The notes: generated from the letters alone by a model not told the origin. A stretch of 64,000 nt of DNA from Ignavibacteria bacterium (GCA_026417495.1 JAOADD010000023.1:1-64000); one strand, 5' to 3'; positions 45,453 to 54,712 are shown, counted from the stretch's first letter. Made by a program: numbers and translations.

Positions 45453-46766
45453 ATGATAATAGATATAATAATGCCTAAAATGGGTGAATCCATTATGGAA
45501 GGTACCATATTGAAATGGTTGAAGAATGTAGGTGATAAAGTAGAAAAAGATGAAGCACTATTAGAAATTTCAACAGATAAAGTGGATACAGAAATACCAT
45601 CTCCTGAGTCAGGTATACTTGTGGAAATTTTATACAAGGAAAATGAAGTAGTTGAAGTTGGAAAAGTTATCGCAAGACTTGAAACAGAAGCAACAGAAAA
45701 AATAGAGATTAAAGAAGAAAAGAAGAAAGAGGAAAAAATAGATTTACACGAAGAAGAAAAAATTCAAGAGCCTGAAATAACTTCTGTCGTTGTAGAAAAA
45801 GGAACTCGGTTTTATTCTCCACTTGTGTTAAATATAGCTAAACAGGAGGGTATTTCAATATCTGAACTGGAAACTATAAAAGGCTCTGGATTAGAGGGAA
45901 GAGTTACTAAGAAAGATATTCTCGAATATATAAATCAAAGGAAACAAAAGAAAGAAGAAATAACCCTACCGAAAGAAGAAAAAGTAATCCAAGAGCCTAT
46001 TGTGAAAGAGCCTATAAAAATTGAGAAACCAAAGACCGTTATTGATTATAATGAAGAGGGAATAAGTGTATTTGAGTTTGATAACATAAGGCAGAAAATG
46101 GCTGAACATATGGTGCAATCTGTAAGTATATCACCTCATGTTAATTCTATTGCTGAGTGTGATTTATCAGCAGTTGAGAAAATAAGAAAAAAACTTAAAG
46201 ATGATTTCGAGAAGAAAGAAGGTTTCAAGTTAACATATATGCCATTTATTGCAGATGCAGTTGTAAAAGCATTAAAAGATTTTCCATTAATAAATTCTGT
46301 TATCGATAATACTTCTATACCCTTTAAAGCTATTATTAAAAGTAGGGTTAATCTTGGAATTGCAGTTGCTATGGATAATGGTGGTTTAATAGTACCTGTG
46401 ATAAAAGAAGCTGATGGTAAAAATCTTGTAGGTTTAGCAAGAGCAATTAATGATTTGGGTAGGAGAGCAAAGATTAAAAAACTGACTTTAGATGAAATAC
46501 AGGGTGGTACATTTACAATTTCAAATTATGGAGTATTTGGTAATATTATCGGAACTATGATAATTAATCAACCACAAATTGCAATTCTCGGAGTTGGTGC
46601 AGTAAAGAAAAGACCAGTTGTCCTAGAAACTGAAGATGGTGATTTCGTCGTTATTAAGCCTATGGTTTATCTAACACTTTCATTTGACCATCGTTTAATT
46701 GATGGTGCGCTTGGAGGAAAATTCCTGATGAGAGTTGTACACTATCTTGAGAATTATACTTTATAA
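45453..46766 (+). CDS. Dihydrolipoamide acyltransferase (2-oxoacid dehydrogenase E2)
   Basis: E2 core of a 2-oxoacid dehydrogenase complex, 437 residues. Lipoyl domain with Lys43 in EISTDKVDTEIPSP, a Lys/Glu-rich linker, a peripheral-subunit-binding domain (about 130-165: RFYSPLVLNIAKQEGISISELETIKGSGLEGRVTKKDI), a second linker, and the catalytic domain with VNLGIAVAMDNGGLIVPVI. The active site is SFDHRLIDG with His413 and Asp417. Pyruvate, 2-oxoglutarate or branched-chain specificity cannot be told. The ATG has an AGGAGG site with ideal spacing. E1 and E3 genes are not adjacent. Confidence 0.92.
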   Translation: MIIDIIMPKMGESIMEGTILKWLKNVGDKVEKDEALLEISTDKVDTEIPSPESGILVEILYKENEVVEVGKVIARLETEATEKIEIKEEKKKEEKIDLHEEEKIQEPEITSVVVEKGTRFYSPLVLNIAKQEGISISELETIKGSGLEGRVTKKDILEYINQRKQKKEEITLPKEEKVIQEPIVKEPIKIEKPKTVIDYNEEGISVFEFDNIRQKMAEHMVQSVSISPHVNSIAECDLSAVEKIRKKLKDDFEKKEGFKLTYMPFIADAVVKALKDFPLINSVIDNTSIPFKAIIKSRVNLGIAVAMDNGGLIVPVIKEADGKNLVGLARAINDLGRRAKIKKLTLDEIQGGTFTISNYGVFGNIIGTMIINQPQIAILGVGAVKKRPVVLETEDGDFVVIKPMVYLTLSFDHRLIDGALGGKFLMRVVHYLENYTL

Positions 46767-46784
46767 AATCAAAATAAATTTCAA

Positions 46785-48569
46785 ATGAAAAATTTAATTA
46801 AATTATCCGTATTGCTGTTTGTTTTTATTCTGAGTTTTTCTTTATTTGCACAGGAAATACCCGATGCAAAGTACTGGATTATATTTAAAGATAAGGGAAT
46901 ATATGATTACACAGTTGATATGACTCCAGGGTCAGAGGCCTATGAATTAGCTAAAAGTTTACTATCTGAACGAGCAATAAACAGAAGGATGAAAGTGCTT
47001 GGTGAAGAACGATTAGTAGATTTCAGAGATTTACCTTTAGAACAAAAATATATTGATGATTTATCAAGTAAGGGAATTTCAATCATTGCTAAATCCAAAT
47101 GGTTTAATGGAGTTAGTGCATATCTTACACCTTCTCAAATTGATGTTGTTAAAAATCTTGACTATGTTGCTGAATTAAGATTATTAGGTAAAAATTATAA
47201 GAACTCTATAAAGTTTGTAAAGCCTGAAATAACTGATTATATAACTATTTTCGAACTTGAAAAGGATGTTTTGGATGATAAATATGATTATGGAAAATCC
47301 TATAAACAAATGAAAATGATAAATGTTCCAATGGTTCATAATCTTGGGATTATTGGCAAAGGTGTTATGATAGCAAGTTTTGATAGTGGTTTTGAATGGA
47401 GGGATCACGAAGCTACAAGAAATTTGAACATAACTGATGAATATGATTTTATTAATAAAGACCCGAAAACTTATAATGAATCAAATCAAACTTATGTAGA
47501 TAAGACTGATCAAAGTACACACGGTACTGCAACTTTATCCAACCTTGCAGGCTTTAAACCTGGGAAGTTGATTGGTCCTGCATTTGGTTCAGAAATTATC
47601 CTTGCTAAAACAGAGTATGTTCCGACGGAAACTCCAATGGAAGAAGATTTCTTTTTAGAAGCTACTGAATGGGCTGAGGCAAAAGGAGTAGATGTAATTT
47701 CAACTTCGCTTGGATATCGGACTTTTGATGAACCGTTCAACAAAAATTCATATCAGTATGAGCATTATAATGGAAGAACAGCAATAACAACACTTGCAGC
47801 AGCAAGAGCTGTTTACCTTGGTGTTTGTTTTGTTGCATCGGCAGGGAATAATGGACAGATGATACCACCATCATTAGGTTCTCCTGGAGATGGAGACTCT
47901 GTAATTTCTGTGGGAGCTGTTGATCTAAACGGTGTAATAGCAAACTTTAGTTCTAATGGACCTACTCCTGATGGCAGAATTAAACCTGATGTAGTTGCAC
48001 CTGGTGTTAGAAATTATGTAGCACTTGGGAAAAATTTGACGGGAAATGATTCATCTTATGGAGGAATGAATGGTACTTCTTTTTCTTGTCCTCTGACAGC
48101 TGGCGTCTGTGCTTTGATTCTTTCTGCGCATCCTGAATTGACCCCGATGCAAGTTAGAGAAGCATTAAGAAATACAGCTGATAGAGCTGGTAATCCTGAT
48201 AATATCTATGGGTGGGGATTAATCAATGCTTATAAAGCCATTACATATTGGGGACCTGCATGGAGTAACGTCCCCGAGGTGGAAATAAATGGTGACAAAG
48301 TTAAAATAAGCATATCTGTTGCATCTAAAAGTAAAATTGAACCTGATTATATCAAAATATTATATACTACTGAAGAAGGTAATGAAAATTATATATCAAA
48401 AATTATGGATCCCGTTGAATTAAATGGTGATGGAAATAATTCAGGTTTATACACTGTTACACTTGAAAATATTGATGACCCGTATAAGTTAAGATTTTTC
48501 TTCACTTGCAGGAATAAGGAAGATGATTGGTATTATCCTATAAAATATCCTTTTGAAATTAACGAATAA
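46785..48569 (+). CDS. Exported subtilisin-like serine peptidase (S8)
   Basis: Secreted serine peptidase of 594 residues with signal peptide MKNLIKLSVLLFVFILSFSLFAQ and an inhibitor-like pro-region (about 30-165). The catalytic domain carries the triad Asp200 (ASFDSGF), His246 (STHGTATL) and Ser432 (GMNGTSFSCPL), with the oxyanion Asn in ASAGNNGQ. The domain is followed by a beta-rich tail of about 100 residues. Unlike its secreted neighbours it lacks a type IX sorting domain, so it may stay in the periplasm or be exported another way. It starts 18 bases after the E2 stop and converges on gmhA with only 11 bases between. Confidence 0.92.
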   Translation: MKNLIKLSVLLFVFILSFSLFAQEIPDAKYWIIFKDKGIYDYTVDMTPGSEAYELAKSLLSERAINRRMKVLGEERLVDFRDLPLEQKYIDDLSSKGISIIAKSKWFNGVSAYLTPSQIDVVKNLDYVAELRLLGKNYKNSIKFVKPEITDYITIFELEKDVLDDKYDYGKSYKQMKMINVPMVHNLGIIGKGVMIASFDSGFEWRDHEATRNLNITDEYDFINKDPKTYNESNQTYVDKTDQSTHGTATLSNLAGFKPGKLIGPAFGSEIILAKTEYVPTETPMEEDFFLEATEWAEAKGVDVISTSLGYRTFDEPFNKNSYQYEHYNGRTAITTLAAARAVYLGVCFVASAGNNGQMIPPSLGSPGDGDSVISVGAVDLNGVIANFSSNGPTPDGRIKPDVVAPGVRNYVALGKNLTGNDSSYGGMNGTSFSCPLTAGVCALILSAHPELTPMQVREALRNTADRAGNPDNIYGWGLINAYKAITYWGPAWSNVPEVEINGDKVKISISVASKSKIEPDYIKILYTTEEGNENYISKIMDPVELNGDGNNSGLYTVTLENIDDPYKLRFFFTCRNKEDDWYYPIKYPFEINE

Positions 48570-48580
48570 TTTCTCTTATT

Positions 48581-49165
48581 TTAAGAACCATATAATGTTC
48601 TTTCTGTGAGTTCAGTAAGAATATGTCCTACTGTTATATGTGCTTCTTGTATTCGTTGGACATTATTTGATGGAATTAATATATAAGAATCACATTCATT
48701 AATTAGTTTTCCTCCCCCCATCCCAAGTAAACAAATTCTTGTAATAGCCATTTCTTTTGCTTTTCTCATTGCTTTGATGATATTCATTGAGTTACCACTT
48801 GTTGATATGCCAAAAAGTATATCACCTTTTTTTCCAATACCTTCGACATTTCTCATAAAGATATTTTCAAATCCGATATCATTTCCACCAGCTGTTAAAT
48901 TTGAACAATCCGTAGAAAGTGCAATTGCAGCTATTGCTGGTCTTTGGAGGTCATGGGCGAGTCTTATCATTAGTTCTGTTGCTATATGTTGTGCGTCAGC
49001 TGCACTTCCTCCATTACCGCATAACATAATCTTGTTCCCATTTCTTATACAATTGCAAAATAGATCAGCAACTTCTATTATTTGATTTAAACAGTGTTCG
49101 ATCACAAGGGTTTTAACATTCGCACTTTCTTTTAAAGAGTCAATTATGAATTTTTTCTTATCCAA
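48581..49165 (-). CDS. gmhA: Sedoheptulose 7-phosphate isomerase (SIS domain)
   Basis: Phosphoheptose isomerase of 194 residues, the first step of ADP-heptose synthesis for the LPS inner core. SIS-domain blocks are clear: KIMLCGNGGSAADAQHIATELMIRL (near 45-70), IALSTDCSNLTAGGNDIGFENIF, ILFGISTSGNSMNIIKAM and the C-terminal QEAHITVGHILTELTE with the metal/substrate His. It starts 11 bases after waaA on the minus strand and ends the translation-LPS operon rplM to gmhA. Three GT9 glycosyltransferases at 40051-43284 may use the heptose. Confidence 0.93.
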   Translation of the reverse strand: MDKKKFIIDSLKESANVKTLVIEHCLNQIIEVADLFCNCIRNGNKIMLCGNGGSAADAQHIATELMIRLAHDLQRPAIAAIALSTDCSNLTAGGNDIGFENIFMRNVEGIGKKGDILFGISTSGNSMNIIKAMRKAKEMAITRICLLGMGGGKLINECDSYILIPSNNVQRIQEAHITVGHILTELTERTLYGS

Positions 49166-49176
49166 CTTTTGATTTT

Positions 49177-50466
49177 TTAATTTAATGTTAAATGGTTAAT
49201 TATTTTTTCTGCTGTACCAAGAGTGTGCCTAAATATTTCATTACACTTTTTAGAAAGTTCATCTCTTTTTTTTCTATCTGATAATAATTCTCGAAATTTC
49301 CTGTAAAAATCTCTTTTGTCTTTAACTAGTATTCCACATCCTGTTCTTAATAACAGTTCATCTTCGTCTGAGTTTTTAACTAAATTTGAAAAAAATACTG
49401 GTACATTAAAAATTATAGGTTCTAAAATATTATGTAATCCTGTTCTAAAGCCACCTCCTACATAACTTAAATATGCAATTGAATATAGTTTTGATAATTT
49501 GCCTATACTGTCAACTATTATTAAATTTTGATTATTATATTTATTTAATTCCGAATATCTAATAAAACTTAGATTTCGAAACTTCGTGGAAATCTTTTTT
49601 TCTATTGCAGATATTTTTGTTTCTTTAGGTTCATGCGGAACCAGTACTGTTAATAGATTTTTTTCATAACATAAAATTCGGTCTATAACGGGCAAAACAA
49701 CATCTTCATCATCCTTCCAAGAGCTACCAATCACAAAAACTTTTTTATCTTTATATATTTGCTCTGGTATTACATTTTCACCTTTAAAGTCTTTCAAAGT
49801 TTGATATACTCGTTCATATTTAGAATCACCAACAAGAATAATTTTGCTTTTATATTTTTTTAACTTTTTCTTAAAGTTTATTTCGTCATCTTCATCTATA
49901 ACGAAGATAATATCTACCATTCTGTACATTGCTTTTTTAAAAGAGCTTGCTATTATTGATTTCCAGAATATATCTTTTTCATCAAATCTGGCATTTGCAA
50001 CTATGATTTTTATTTTTCTTTTTCTAGCTTGATATAAAAAATTAAACCATAAGTCGTATCTCATTAATATTATTAAATCTGGATTTAATAAATTTAAAAA
50101 TTTCTTAACCTGAGGAATTGAATCAAAAGGAATATATAGTTTTGTAATTTCATTATAAGGAAGCTTTGCATTATTGTATCCTGATGGAGAGAAAAAAGTA
50201 ATTATTATTTTATAATTTTTATTTATTAATTGTTCTACAAGAGGTAAAGATTGTTGATATTCTCCCAATGATGAGCAATGTATTATAACTTTCTTTTTAT
50301 TACAAGAATTTAAAGCAGGAATGATACTTTCTAAAATTTTGTTTGTATCCCGTCTACCTTTAATTCCAATCCTTGCTTTTTCGTTAAAGATTGATACTAT
50401 ATTAAATATTAACCAAAAAAGTGGTAGGAGAATAATATTATAAACCCAATACCAGAATTTTATCAT
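49177..50466 (-). CDS. waaA: 3-deoxy-D-manno-octulosonic acid (Kdo) transferase
   Basis: Inner-membrane glycosyltransferase of 429 residues that adds Kdo to lipid A (GT30). An N-terminal membrane anchor (WYWVYNIILLPLFWLIFNIV) is followed by GRRDTNKI, the HCSSLGEYQQSLPLVEQLI block with the catalytic Glu, GDSKYERVYQTL and LNKYNNQNLIIVDSIGKLSKLYSIAYLSYVGGGFRTGLHNILEP near 310-355. It lies 11 bases after frr and 11 bases before gmhA, so LPS core synthesis is co-transcribed with the translation genes. Mono- or bifunctionality cannot be read from sequence. Confidence 0.94.
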   Translation of the reverse strand: MIKFWYWVYNIILLPLFWLIFNIVSIFNEKARIGIKGRRDTNKILESIIPALNSCNKKKVIIHCSSLGEYQQSLPLVEQLINKNYKIIITFFSPSGYNNAKLPYNEITKLYIPFDSIPQVKKFLNLLNPDLIILMRYDLWFNFLYQARKRKIKIIVANARFDEKDIFWKSIIASSFKKAMYRMVDIIFVIDEDDEINFKKKLKKYKSKIILVGDSKYERVYQTLKDFKGENVIPEQIYKDKKVFVIGSSWKDDEDVVLPVIDRILCYEKNLLTVLVPHEPKETKISAIEKKISTKFRNLSFIRYSELNKYNNQNLIIVDSIGKLSKLYSIAYLSYVGGGFRTGLHNILEPIIFNVPVFFSNLVKNSDEDELLLRTGCGILVKDKRDFYRKFRELLSDRKKRDELSKKCNEIFRHTLGTAEKIINHLTLN

Positions 50467-50477
50467 AATTAACTGAA

Positions 50478-51035
50478 CTATACTTCCATAATTTCTTTTT
50501 CTTTTTTTGCGAGCAAGTTATCTATTTCTTTTATATACTTATCTGTAAGCTTTTGTAATTCCTGCTCAGCATGTTTTCTATCATCTTCTGAAATATGTTC
50601 TTCTTTTTCCGTTTTTTTGAGCTTTTCTATTTTATCTCTTCTTATATTTCTTATTGATATTCGACCATCTTCTGCTAATTTCTTTACAAGTTTAACTAAT
50701 TCTCTTCTCCTCTCTTCATTTAGTGGGGGAATTGGTACTCTTATAATATTTCCATCATTTACGGGGTTTAGCCCCAAGTTTGAATTCAGAATTGCTTTTT
50801 CAATATCATTAATAATGGTTTTGTCCCAAGGTTGTATTGCTATTGTATGATAATCTGGAGTTGATAATGTCCCCACTTGATTTAGAGGAGTTGGAGTCCC
50901 GTAATAATCTATTTTAATACCTTCTAATAGCGAAATTGATGCTTTACCTGTTCTTATTTTATTGAACTCTTGATTTACATGTTCAACAGCTTTTGACATT
51001 TTTTCCGCCGCTAATTTTAATATATCTTTAATCAT
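50478..51035 (-). CDS. frr: Ribosome recycling factor
   Basis: RRF, the L-shaped protein that splits the post-termination ribosome with EF-G. The 185-residue product has MSKAVEHVNQEFNKIRTGKAS, PLNQVGTLSTPDYHTIAIQPWD, INDIEKAILNSNLGLNPVNDGNIIRVPIPPLNEERRRELVK and the C-terminal ISIRNIRRDKIEKLKK helix. Standard length. It sits in the common order rpsB-tsf-pyrH-frr, 31 bases after pyrH and 11 before waaA. An ATG starts it without a clear Shine-Dalgarno. Confidence 0.97.
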   Translation of the reverse strand: MIKDILKLAAEKMSKAVEHVNQEFNKIRTGKASISLLEGIKIDYYGTPTPLNQVGTLSTPDYHTIAIQPWDKTIINDIEKAILNSNLGLNPVNDGNIIRVPIPPLNEERRRELVKLVKKLAEDGRISIRNIRRDKIEKLKKTEKEEHISEDDRKHAEQELQKLTDKYIKEIDNLLAKKEKEIMEV

Positions 51036-51066
51036 AACTTATTTTTTTAAATTATTGATTAAAATA

Positions 51067-51780
51067 TTATTTTACTGTTGTCCCTATTTTATAGCCTTGG
51101 ATTATTTTCTTTAAATTATCTTCTTTATTCATGTTGAATACGATTATTGGCAAATTATTTTCCTTACAAAGTGTAATAGCGGTTAAATCCATCACTTTAA
51201 GATTTTTTTCAATTACTTCATCAAAACTTAATTCACTGTAAAATTTTGCATTTTTATTTTTCTCAGGATCTGAGTCATATATACCATCTACTCGAGTTCC
51301 TTTCAATATAAGTTCAGCATTAATTTCAACTGCTCTTAAAGCCGCTGCTGTGTCAGTTGTAAAATAAGGATCACCTGTACCCGCTGCAAAAATCACTATT
51401 CGCTTTTTTTCTAAGTGACGAATTGCCCTCCTAATTAATAATGGTTCAGCAACTTCCTCCATTCTTATTGCAGATTGCAATCTTGTATATATACCTTTAG
51501 CTTCTAATGCGCTTTGTAAAGCAAGCGAGTTTATTACAGTGGCTAACATTCCCATCTGGTCTCCAGTGAATCTATTTATACCATATTTCGTAGCTGGTAA
51601 TCCCCTAAATATATTACCTCCCCCAATAACTACACCAATTTCGACATTAAGTTTTGCTACTTTTACTATTTCATTTGCAATATAATCAACAATATTATAA
51701 TCAATTCCGCTTTTTCCACTCCCCTGCAAAGATTCACCACTTAACTTTAAAAGTATTCGGTGGTATTTTTTTCTATTCAT
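51067..51780 (-). CDS. pyrH: UMP kinase
   Basis: Bacterial UMP kinase (amino-acid kinase fold), which makes UDP for pyrimidine nucleotide synthesis. The 237-residue product has [52 protein letters not shown] and [20 protein letters not shown], then [17 protein letters not shown]. It lies 29 bases after tsf and 31 before frr on the minus strand. In related genomes it shares this operon. Start ATG, weak ribosome binding site. Confidence 0.97.
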   Translation of the reverse strand: MNRKKYHRILLKLSGESLQGSGKSGIDYNIVDYIANEIVKVAKLNVEIGVVIGGGNIFRGLPATKYGINRFTGDQMGMLATVINSLALQSALEAKGIYTRLQSAIRMEEVAEPLLIRRAIRHLEKKRIVIFAAGTGDPYFTTDTAAALRAVEINAELILKGTRVDGIYDSDPEKNKNAKFYSELSFDEVIEKNLKVMDLTAITLCKENNLPIIVFNMNKEDNLKKIIQGYKIGTTVK

Positions 51781-51809
51781 TATATATTTTTTGAATTATA
51801 TAAAGGTAT

Positions 51810-52658
51810 TTACATACCAAGTTGAAATCTCACAATTTCAACGACTTCAAATCTTGTCCCATTTTCTTTTTCAAATCTCTTTATTAATTCACCAATGGTT
51901 AAATTTGCTTCATTTATATATTCTTGTTCGAGTAAACAATTTTCCTGATAGAATTTTTCTAATTTATTTTCAACTATTTTTTGGATTATGTGTTCGGGTT
52001 TATTTTCTCCTTTTGCTACTGTAACATATATCTCTTTTTCTTTTTCAAGTACTTCTGTTGGTATACCATCTCTAGTGATAGCCATTGGGTTCATCGCAAC
52101 CACTTGCATAGAGATTTTATTCCCAAGGTCGTATGATGAATCTGTATATTCACCTCTAACAATAACCAAACCTCCAAGTTTACTGCCAAAGTGTAGATAA
52201 GAAGAAACAAATCCATCACTAATTTCTACAAATTTAACTCTTCTCAGTTCAACTTTTTCTCCGACACTCGCTACTAAATCATCTATATTATCTTTAACTG
52301 TTAGATTATTCTCATCTTTTGTTTTTAAAGCATCATCAACATTCTTTACTTTATTCTTTAAACATATATTAGCGATTTTTTCTGATAATTTTTGGAATTT
52401 TTCTCCTTTAGACACGAAATCTGTCTCACAATTTAATTCAATAATGGATGCAGATTTTTTGTCTTCACTTACTGCAATTTTAACAGCTCCTTCTTTAGCT
52501 ACTTTTTCTGCTCTTTTTGCTGCTGTTGCTGCTCCCTTTTTTCTCAAATATTCTATTGCTTTTTCTATATCGCCACCTGTTTCAATCAATGCCTCTTTAC
52601 AATTTGCCATTCCGGCACCTGTTTTCTCTCTTAATTCTTTAATTAATTTTATATCCAT
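51810..52658 (-). CDS. tsf: Translation elongation factor Ts
   Basis: EF-Ts, the nucleotide exchange factor of EF-Tu. The 282-residue product starts DIKLIKELREKTGAGMANCKEALIETGGDIEKAIEYLRKKG, then has the conserved ELNCETDFVSK block. The core subdomains with KISMQVVAMNP (near 180) and the dimerisation part follow. Length is within the family range. It lies 30 bases after rpsB and 29 before pyrH on the minus strand; its partner EF-Tu is at 3362-4570. Confidence 0.97.
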   Translation of the reverse strand: MDIKLIKELREKTGAGMANCKEALIETGGDIEKAIEYLRKKGAATAAKRAEKVAKEGAVKIAVSEDKKSASIIELNCETDFVSKGEKFQKLSEKIANICLKNKVKNVDDALKTKDENNLTVKDNIDDLVASVGEKVELRRVKFVEISDGFVSSYLHFGSKLGGLVIVRGEYTDSSYDLGNKISMQVVAMNPMAITRDGIPTEVLEKEKEIYVTVAKGENKPEHIIQKIVENKLEKFYQENCLLEQEYINEANLTIGELIKRFEKENGTRFEVVEIVRFQLGM

Positions 52659-52688
52659 TTTACTATTATATTTTTTATTATTTAAAGG

Positions 52689-53423
52689 TTATTCCTCTTT
52701 TTCTGCCATTTCTTCTGTTTCATCTTGTACCCTTGTATTTAGTAAGTTATTTCCTTCTATAACTGCTTCAGAAATTGCTCTGGTTATTATCTCAATTGAT
52801 TTTACTGCATCATCATTAGCAGGGATTACATAGTCAACTAAATCTGGATCACAATTTGTATCGACTATTGCAATTGTTGGGATATTTAATTTCCTTGCCT
52901 CATCAACTGCAATATGCTCTTTTTTAATATCTACTATATATAATGCACCAGGCAATTTGGTCATTTTGATTATACCATTTAATACTTTCTCCATTTTTTC
53001 CTTTTCACGAATTAACTTCAGCCTTTCTTTCTTTATATATTTTTCTAATTCTCCCGATTCTTCAGCTTTCTGTAAATCAGTTAATCTTTTTATACTTTTT
53101 CTTACAGTATTAAAATTGGTTAACATTCCACCAAGCCATCTCTCACAAACATAAAAAGAATCACATTTTTCAGCATATTCTTTAATTATCGCTTTTGCCT
53201 GTTTCTTAGTCCCAACGAAAAGAATTTTTTTACCTTCAGCAACCATTTTAGTTACAGCGTTACATGCTTCATCTATTAATTTTGCAGTTTTATTTAAATC
53301 TATAATATGGACGCCATTTCGCTCCATAAAAATATAGGGCTTCATTTTAGGATTCCATCTTCTAGTTAAATGGCCAAAATGAGAGCCCGCTAAAAGTAGA
53401 TCTTCAAATTGTACTCTTGTCAT
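52689..53423 (-). CDS. rpsB: 30S ribosomal protein S2
   Basis: Ribosomal protein uS2 at the head-body junction of the 30S, needed for S1 docking. The 244-residue product has MTRVQFEDLLLAGSHFGHLTRRWNPKMKPYIFMERNGVHIIDLNKT, the GTKKQAKAII block, CERWLGGMLTNFNTV and IVDTNCDPDLVDYVIPANDDAVKSI. The start has a strong AAAGGAG site about 9 bases upstream. A 216-base leader separates it from rpsI and contains a nested stem-loop (53501-53566), which suggests regulation apart from rplM-rpsI. S2 represses rpsB-tsf in E. coli. Confidence 0.97.
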   Translation of the reverse strand: MTRVQFEDLLLAGSHFGHLTRRWNPKMKPYIFMERNGVHIIDLNKTAKLIDEACNAVTKMVAEGKKILFVGTKKQAKAIIKEYAEKCDSFYVCERWLGGMLTNFNTVRKSIKRLTDLQKAEESGELEKYIKKERLKLIREKEKMEKVLNGIIKMTKLPGALYIVDIKKEHIAVDEARKLNIPTIAIVDTNCDPDLVDYVIPANDDAVKSIEIITRAISEAVIEGNNLLNTRVQDETEEMAEKEE

Positions 53424-53500
53424 GTTGTTTCTCCTTTCGTAATTAAGCCTAACCTTACCCTTCTATTCATATTCAGGTTTGTTGGCTTTTGTTATTCTTC

Positions 53501-53566
53501 TACTCTCGTCATTTTCTGTTCACATCCATTTTTCTATGGACACGGGTGAAGCAGAATCGGAGAGTA
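53501..53566 (-). promoter_or_regulatory. Candidate structured rpsB leader RNA
   Basis: Read on the minus strand, this 66-base element folds into four nested helices. The outer helix is TACTCTC with GAGAGTA (53560-53566 with 53501-53507). Inside are TTCTG with CAGAA (53552-53556 with 53514-53518), then TTCAC with GTGAA (53546-53550 with 53519-53523), and TCCAT with ATGGA (53536-53540 with 53525-53529) closing a 6-base loop. Bulges lie on one side (CACGG at 53541-53545). No U-tract follows and the rpsB start is 77 bases away, so it is more likely a leader than a terminator. Ribosomal protein S2 is the obvious candidate ligand, by analogy with S2 autoregulation elsewhere. Confidence 0.55.
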
Positions 53567-53639
53567 TGTATTTTTAAGGTTTTTAAAAAGTTTATTTAAT
53601 AATGTTAAAAAGAAAAAAATTTGTTTTATAAAAAATACA

Positions 53640-54035
53640 TTACCTTTTAGAGAATTGAAATCTCTTCCTTGCTTTTGGTCGTCCGTATTTTTTCCTTTCT
53701 ACCATTCTCGGATCGCGTGTTAAATATCCCTTTTCTCGTAGTATAGGTCTATAGTCTGGATTTATTGCAACAAGTGAACGAGCAATTCCTAATCTTATTG
53801 CTTCTGTTTGTCCTCTAACACCACCACCAAAAACATTGACAGAAATGTCAAACATTCCCTCGGTATTAGTTACTTTTAAAGGTAGTAATGTATCTTTAAG
53901 AAAGTCTTCTGATTTTAAGTATTGCAGAGCATCTTTGTCATTTATTATATAATTACCTTTTCCAGGTATTAATTTGACTCTGGCAACAGCAGTCTTTCTT
54001 CTTCCTACTTTAATATTACTTGGTTGCTTTATCAT
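53640..54035 (-). CDS. rpsI: 30S ribosomal protein S9
   Basis: Ribosomal protein uS9, whose C-terminal tail reaches the P-site tRNA. The 131-residue product has GRRKTAVARVKLIPGKGNYIIN, VFGGGVRGQTEAIRLGIARSLV and the diagnostic C-terminal ERKKYGRPKARKRFQFSKR ending in Arg. It lies 13 bases after rplM on the minus strand. The following 216 bases to rpsB hold a structured leader, so transcription may continue or restart there. No terminator with a U-tract was seen after rpsI. Confidence 0.97.
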   Translation of the reverse strand: MIKQPSNIKVGRRKTAVARVKLIPGKGNYIINDKDALQYLKSEDFLKDTLLPLKVTNTEGMFDISVNVFGGGVRGQTEAIRLGIARSLVAINPDYRPILREKGYLTRDPRMVERKKYGRPKARKRFQFSKR

Positions 54036-54048
54036 TAATTCTATAAAT

Positions 54049-54504
54049 TTATAAGTTAATTTTTTCTGGTTTCTGAGCTAAATGGGGATGTTCACTTCCC
54101 CTATAAACTTTCAATTTATGAAATAGTTTATTTCCGAGCTTTGTTTTTGGTAACATTCTTTTTACAGCTAATTCAATAACTCTTTCTGGATGTTTCTCTA
54201 TCAATTCTTTAAATGTCCTTACTTTTTGTCCACCAGGATATCGTGAATGAGTAATGTAAGTTTTTAGGTCCGGTCTTTTTCCCGTTAATTTTACCTTTTC
54301 TGCGTTTATTACAATTACATTATCTCCAAGGTCAGCATTAGGAGTAAATAGCGGTGTGTGTTTACCTCTTATTATCTTTGCTATTTCACTTGCTAATCTT
54401 CCAAGGACTTTTCCATCTGCATCTACGAGATACCATTTTTCTGGTTTATCCCTTTTAGTTGCGAATTTTGTAATCCGTATAGATTGTCTTATAGCTTTTT
54501 TCAT
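54049..54504 (-). CDS. rplM: 50S ribosomal protein L13
   Basis: Ribosomal protein uL13, an early 50S assembly protein. The 151-residue product has KWYLVDADGKVLGRLASEIAKIIRGKHTPLFTPNADLGDNVIVINAEKV and YITHSRYPGGQKVRTFKELIEKHPERVIELAVKRMLP, then the C-terminal KLKVYRGSEHPHLAQKPEKI. First gene of the minus-strand run rplM to gmhA. The upstream 208 bases carry a stem-loop ending 23 bases before the ATG and should contain the operon promoter. It is divergent from the TonB-dependent receptor gene at 54713. Confidence 0.97.
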   Translation of the reverse strand: MKKAIRQSIRITKFATKRDKPEKWYLVDADGKVLGRLASEIAKIIRGKHTPLFTPNADLGDNVIVINAEKVKLTGKRPDLKTYITHSRYPGGQKVRTFKELIEKHPERVIELAVKRMLPKTKLGNKLFHKLKVYRGSEHPHLAQKPEKINL

Positions 54505-54527
54505 ATTATAATTTTAAAAACACTAAA

Positions 54528-54574
54528 AATATCATTAATCATTTAAAAAATCAATGAATTCGGTAAATGATATT
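54528..54574 (-). promoter_or_regulatory. Stem-loop in the rplM leader
   Basis: AATATCATT (54528-54536) pairs perfectly with AATGATATT (54566-54574), and inside it TCATT (54539-54543) pairs with AATGA (54553-54557). On the minus strand this 47-base hairpin ends 23 bases before the rplM start. L13 leaders are known in Firmicutes; whether this is an L13-responsive site is unproven. AT-rich stems arise by chance more readily than GC-rich ones. Confidence 0.35.
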
Positions 54575-54712
54575 AAATTTTTATCAAAATTTTATCTATC
54601 AGTTATTAAACTTTTTTTCTTTTTAATTTGTCATATTATTTGATAAAAAGTAATTTTTATTAATTTTATTTTGTTTTAAATAAGTGTAAATTATAAATAT
54701 ATAAATATTAAT

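Noticed and set aside
45453-46766. Calling the E2 specifically pyruvate or 2-oxoglutarate type
   Set aside because: No E1 neighbour and motifs alone do not discriminate; only the E2 class is supported.
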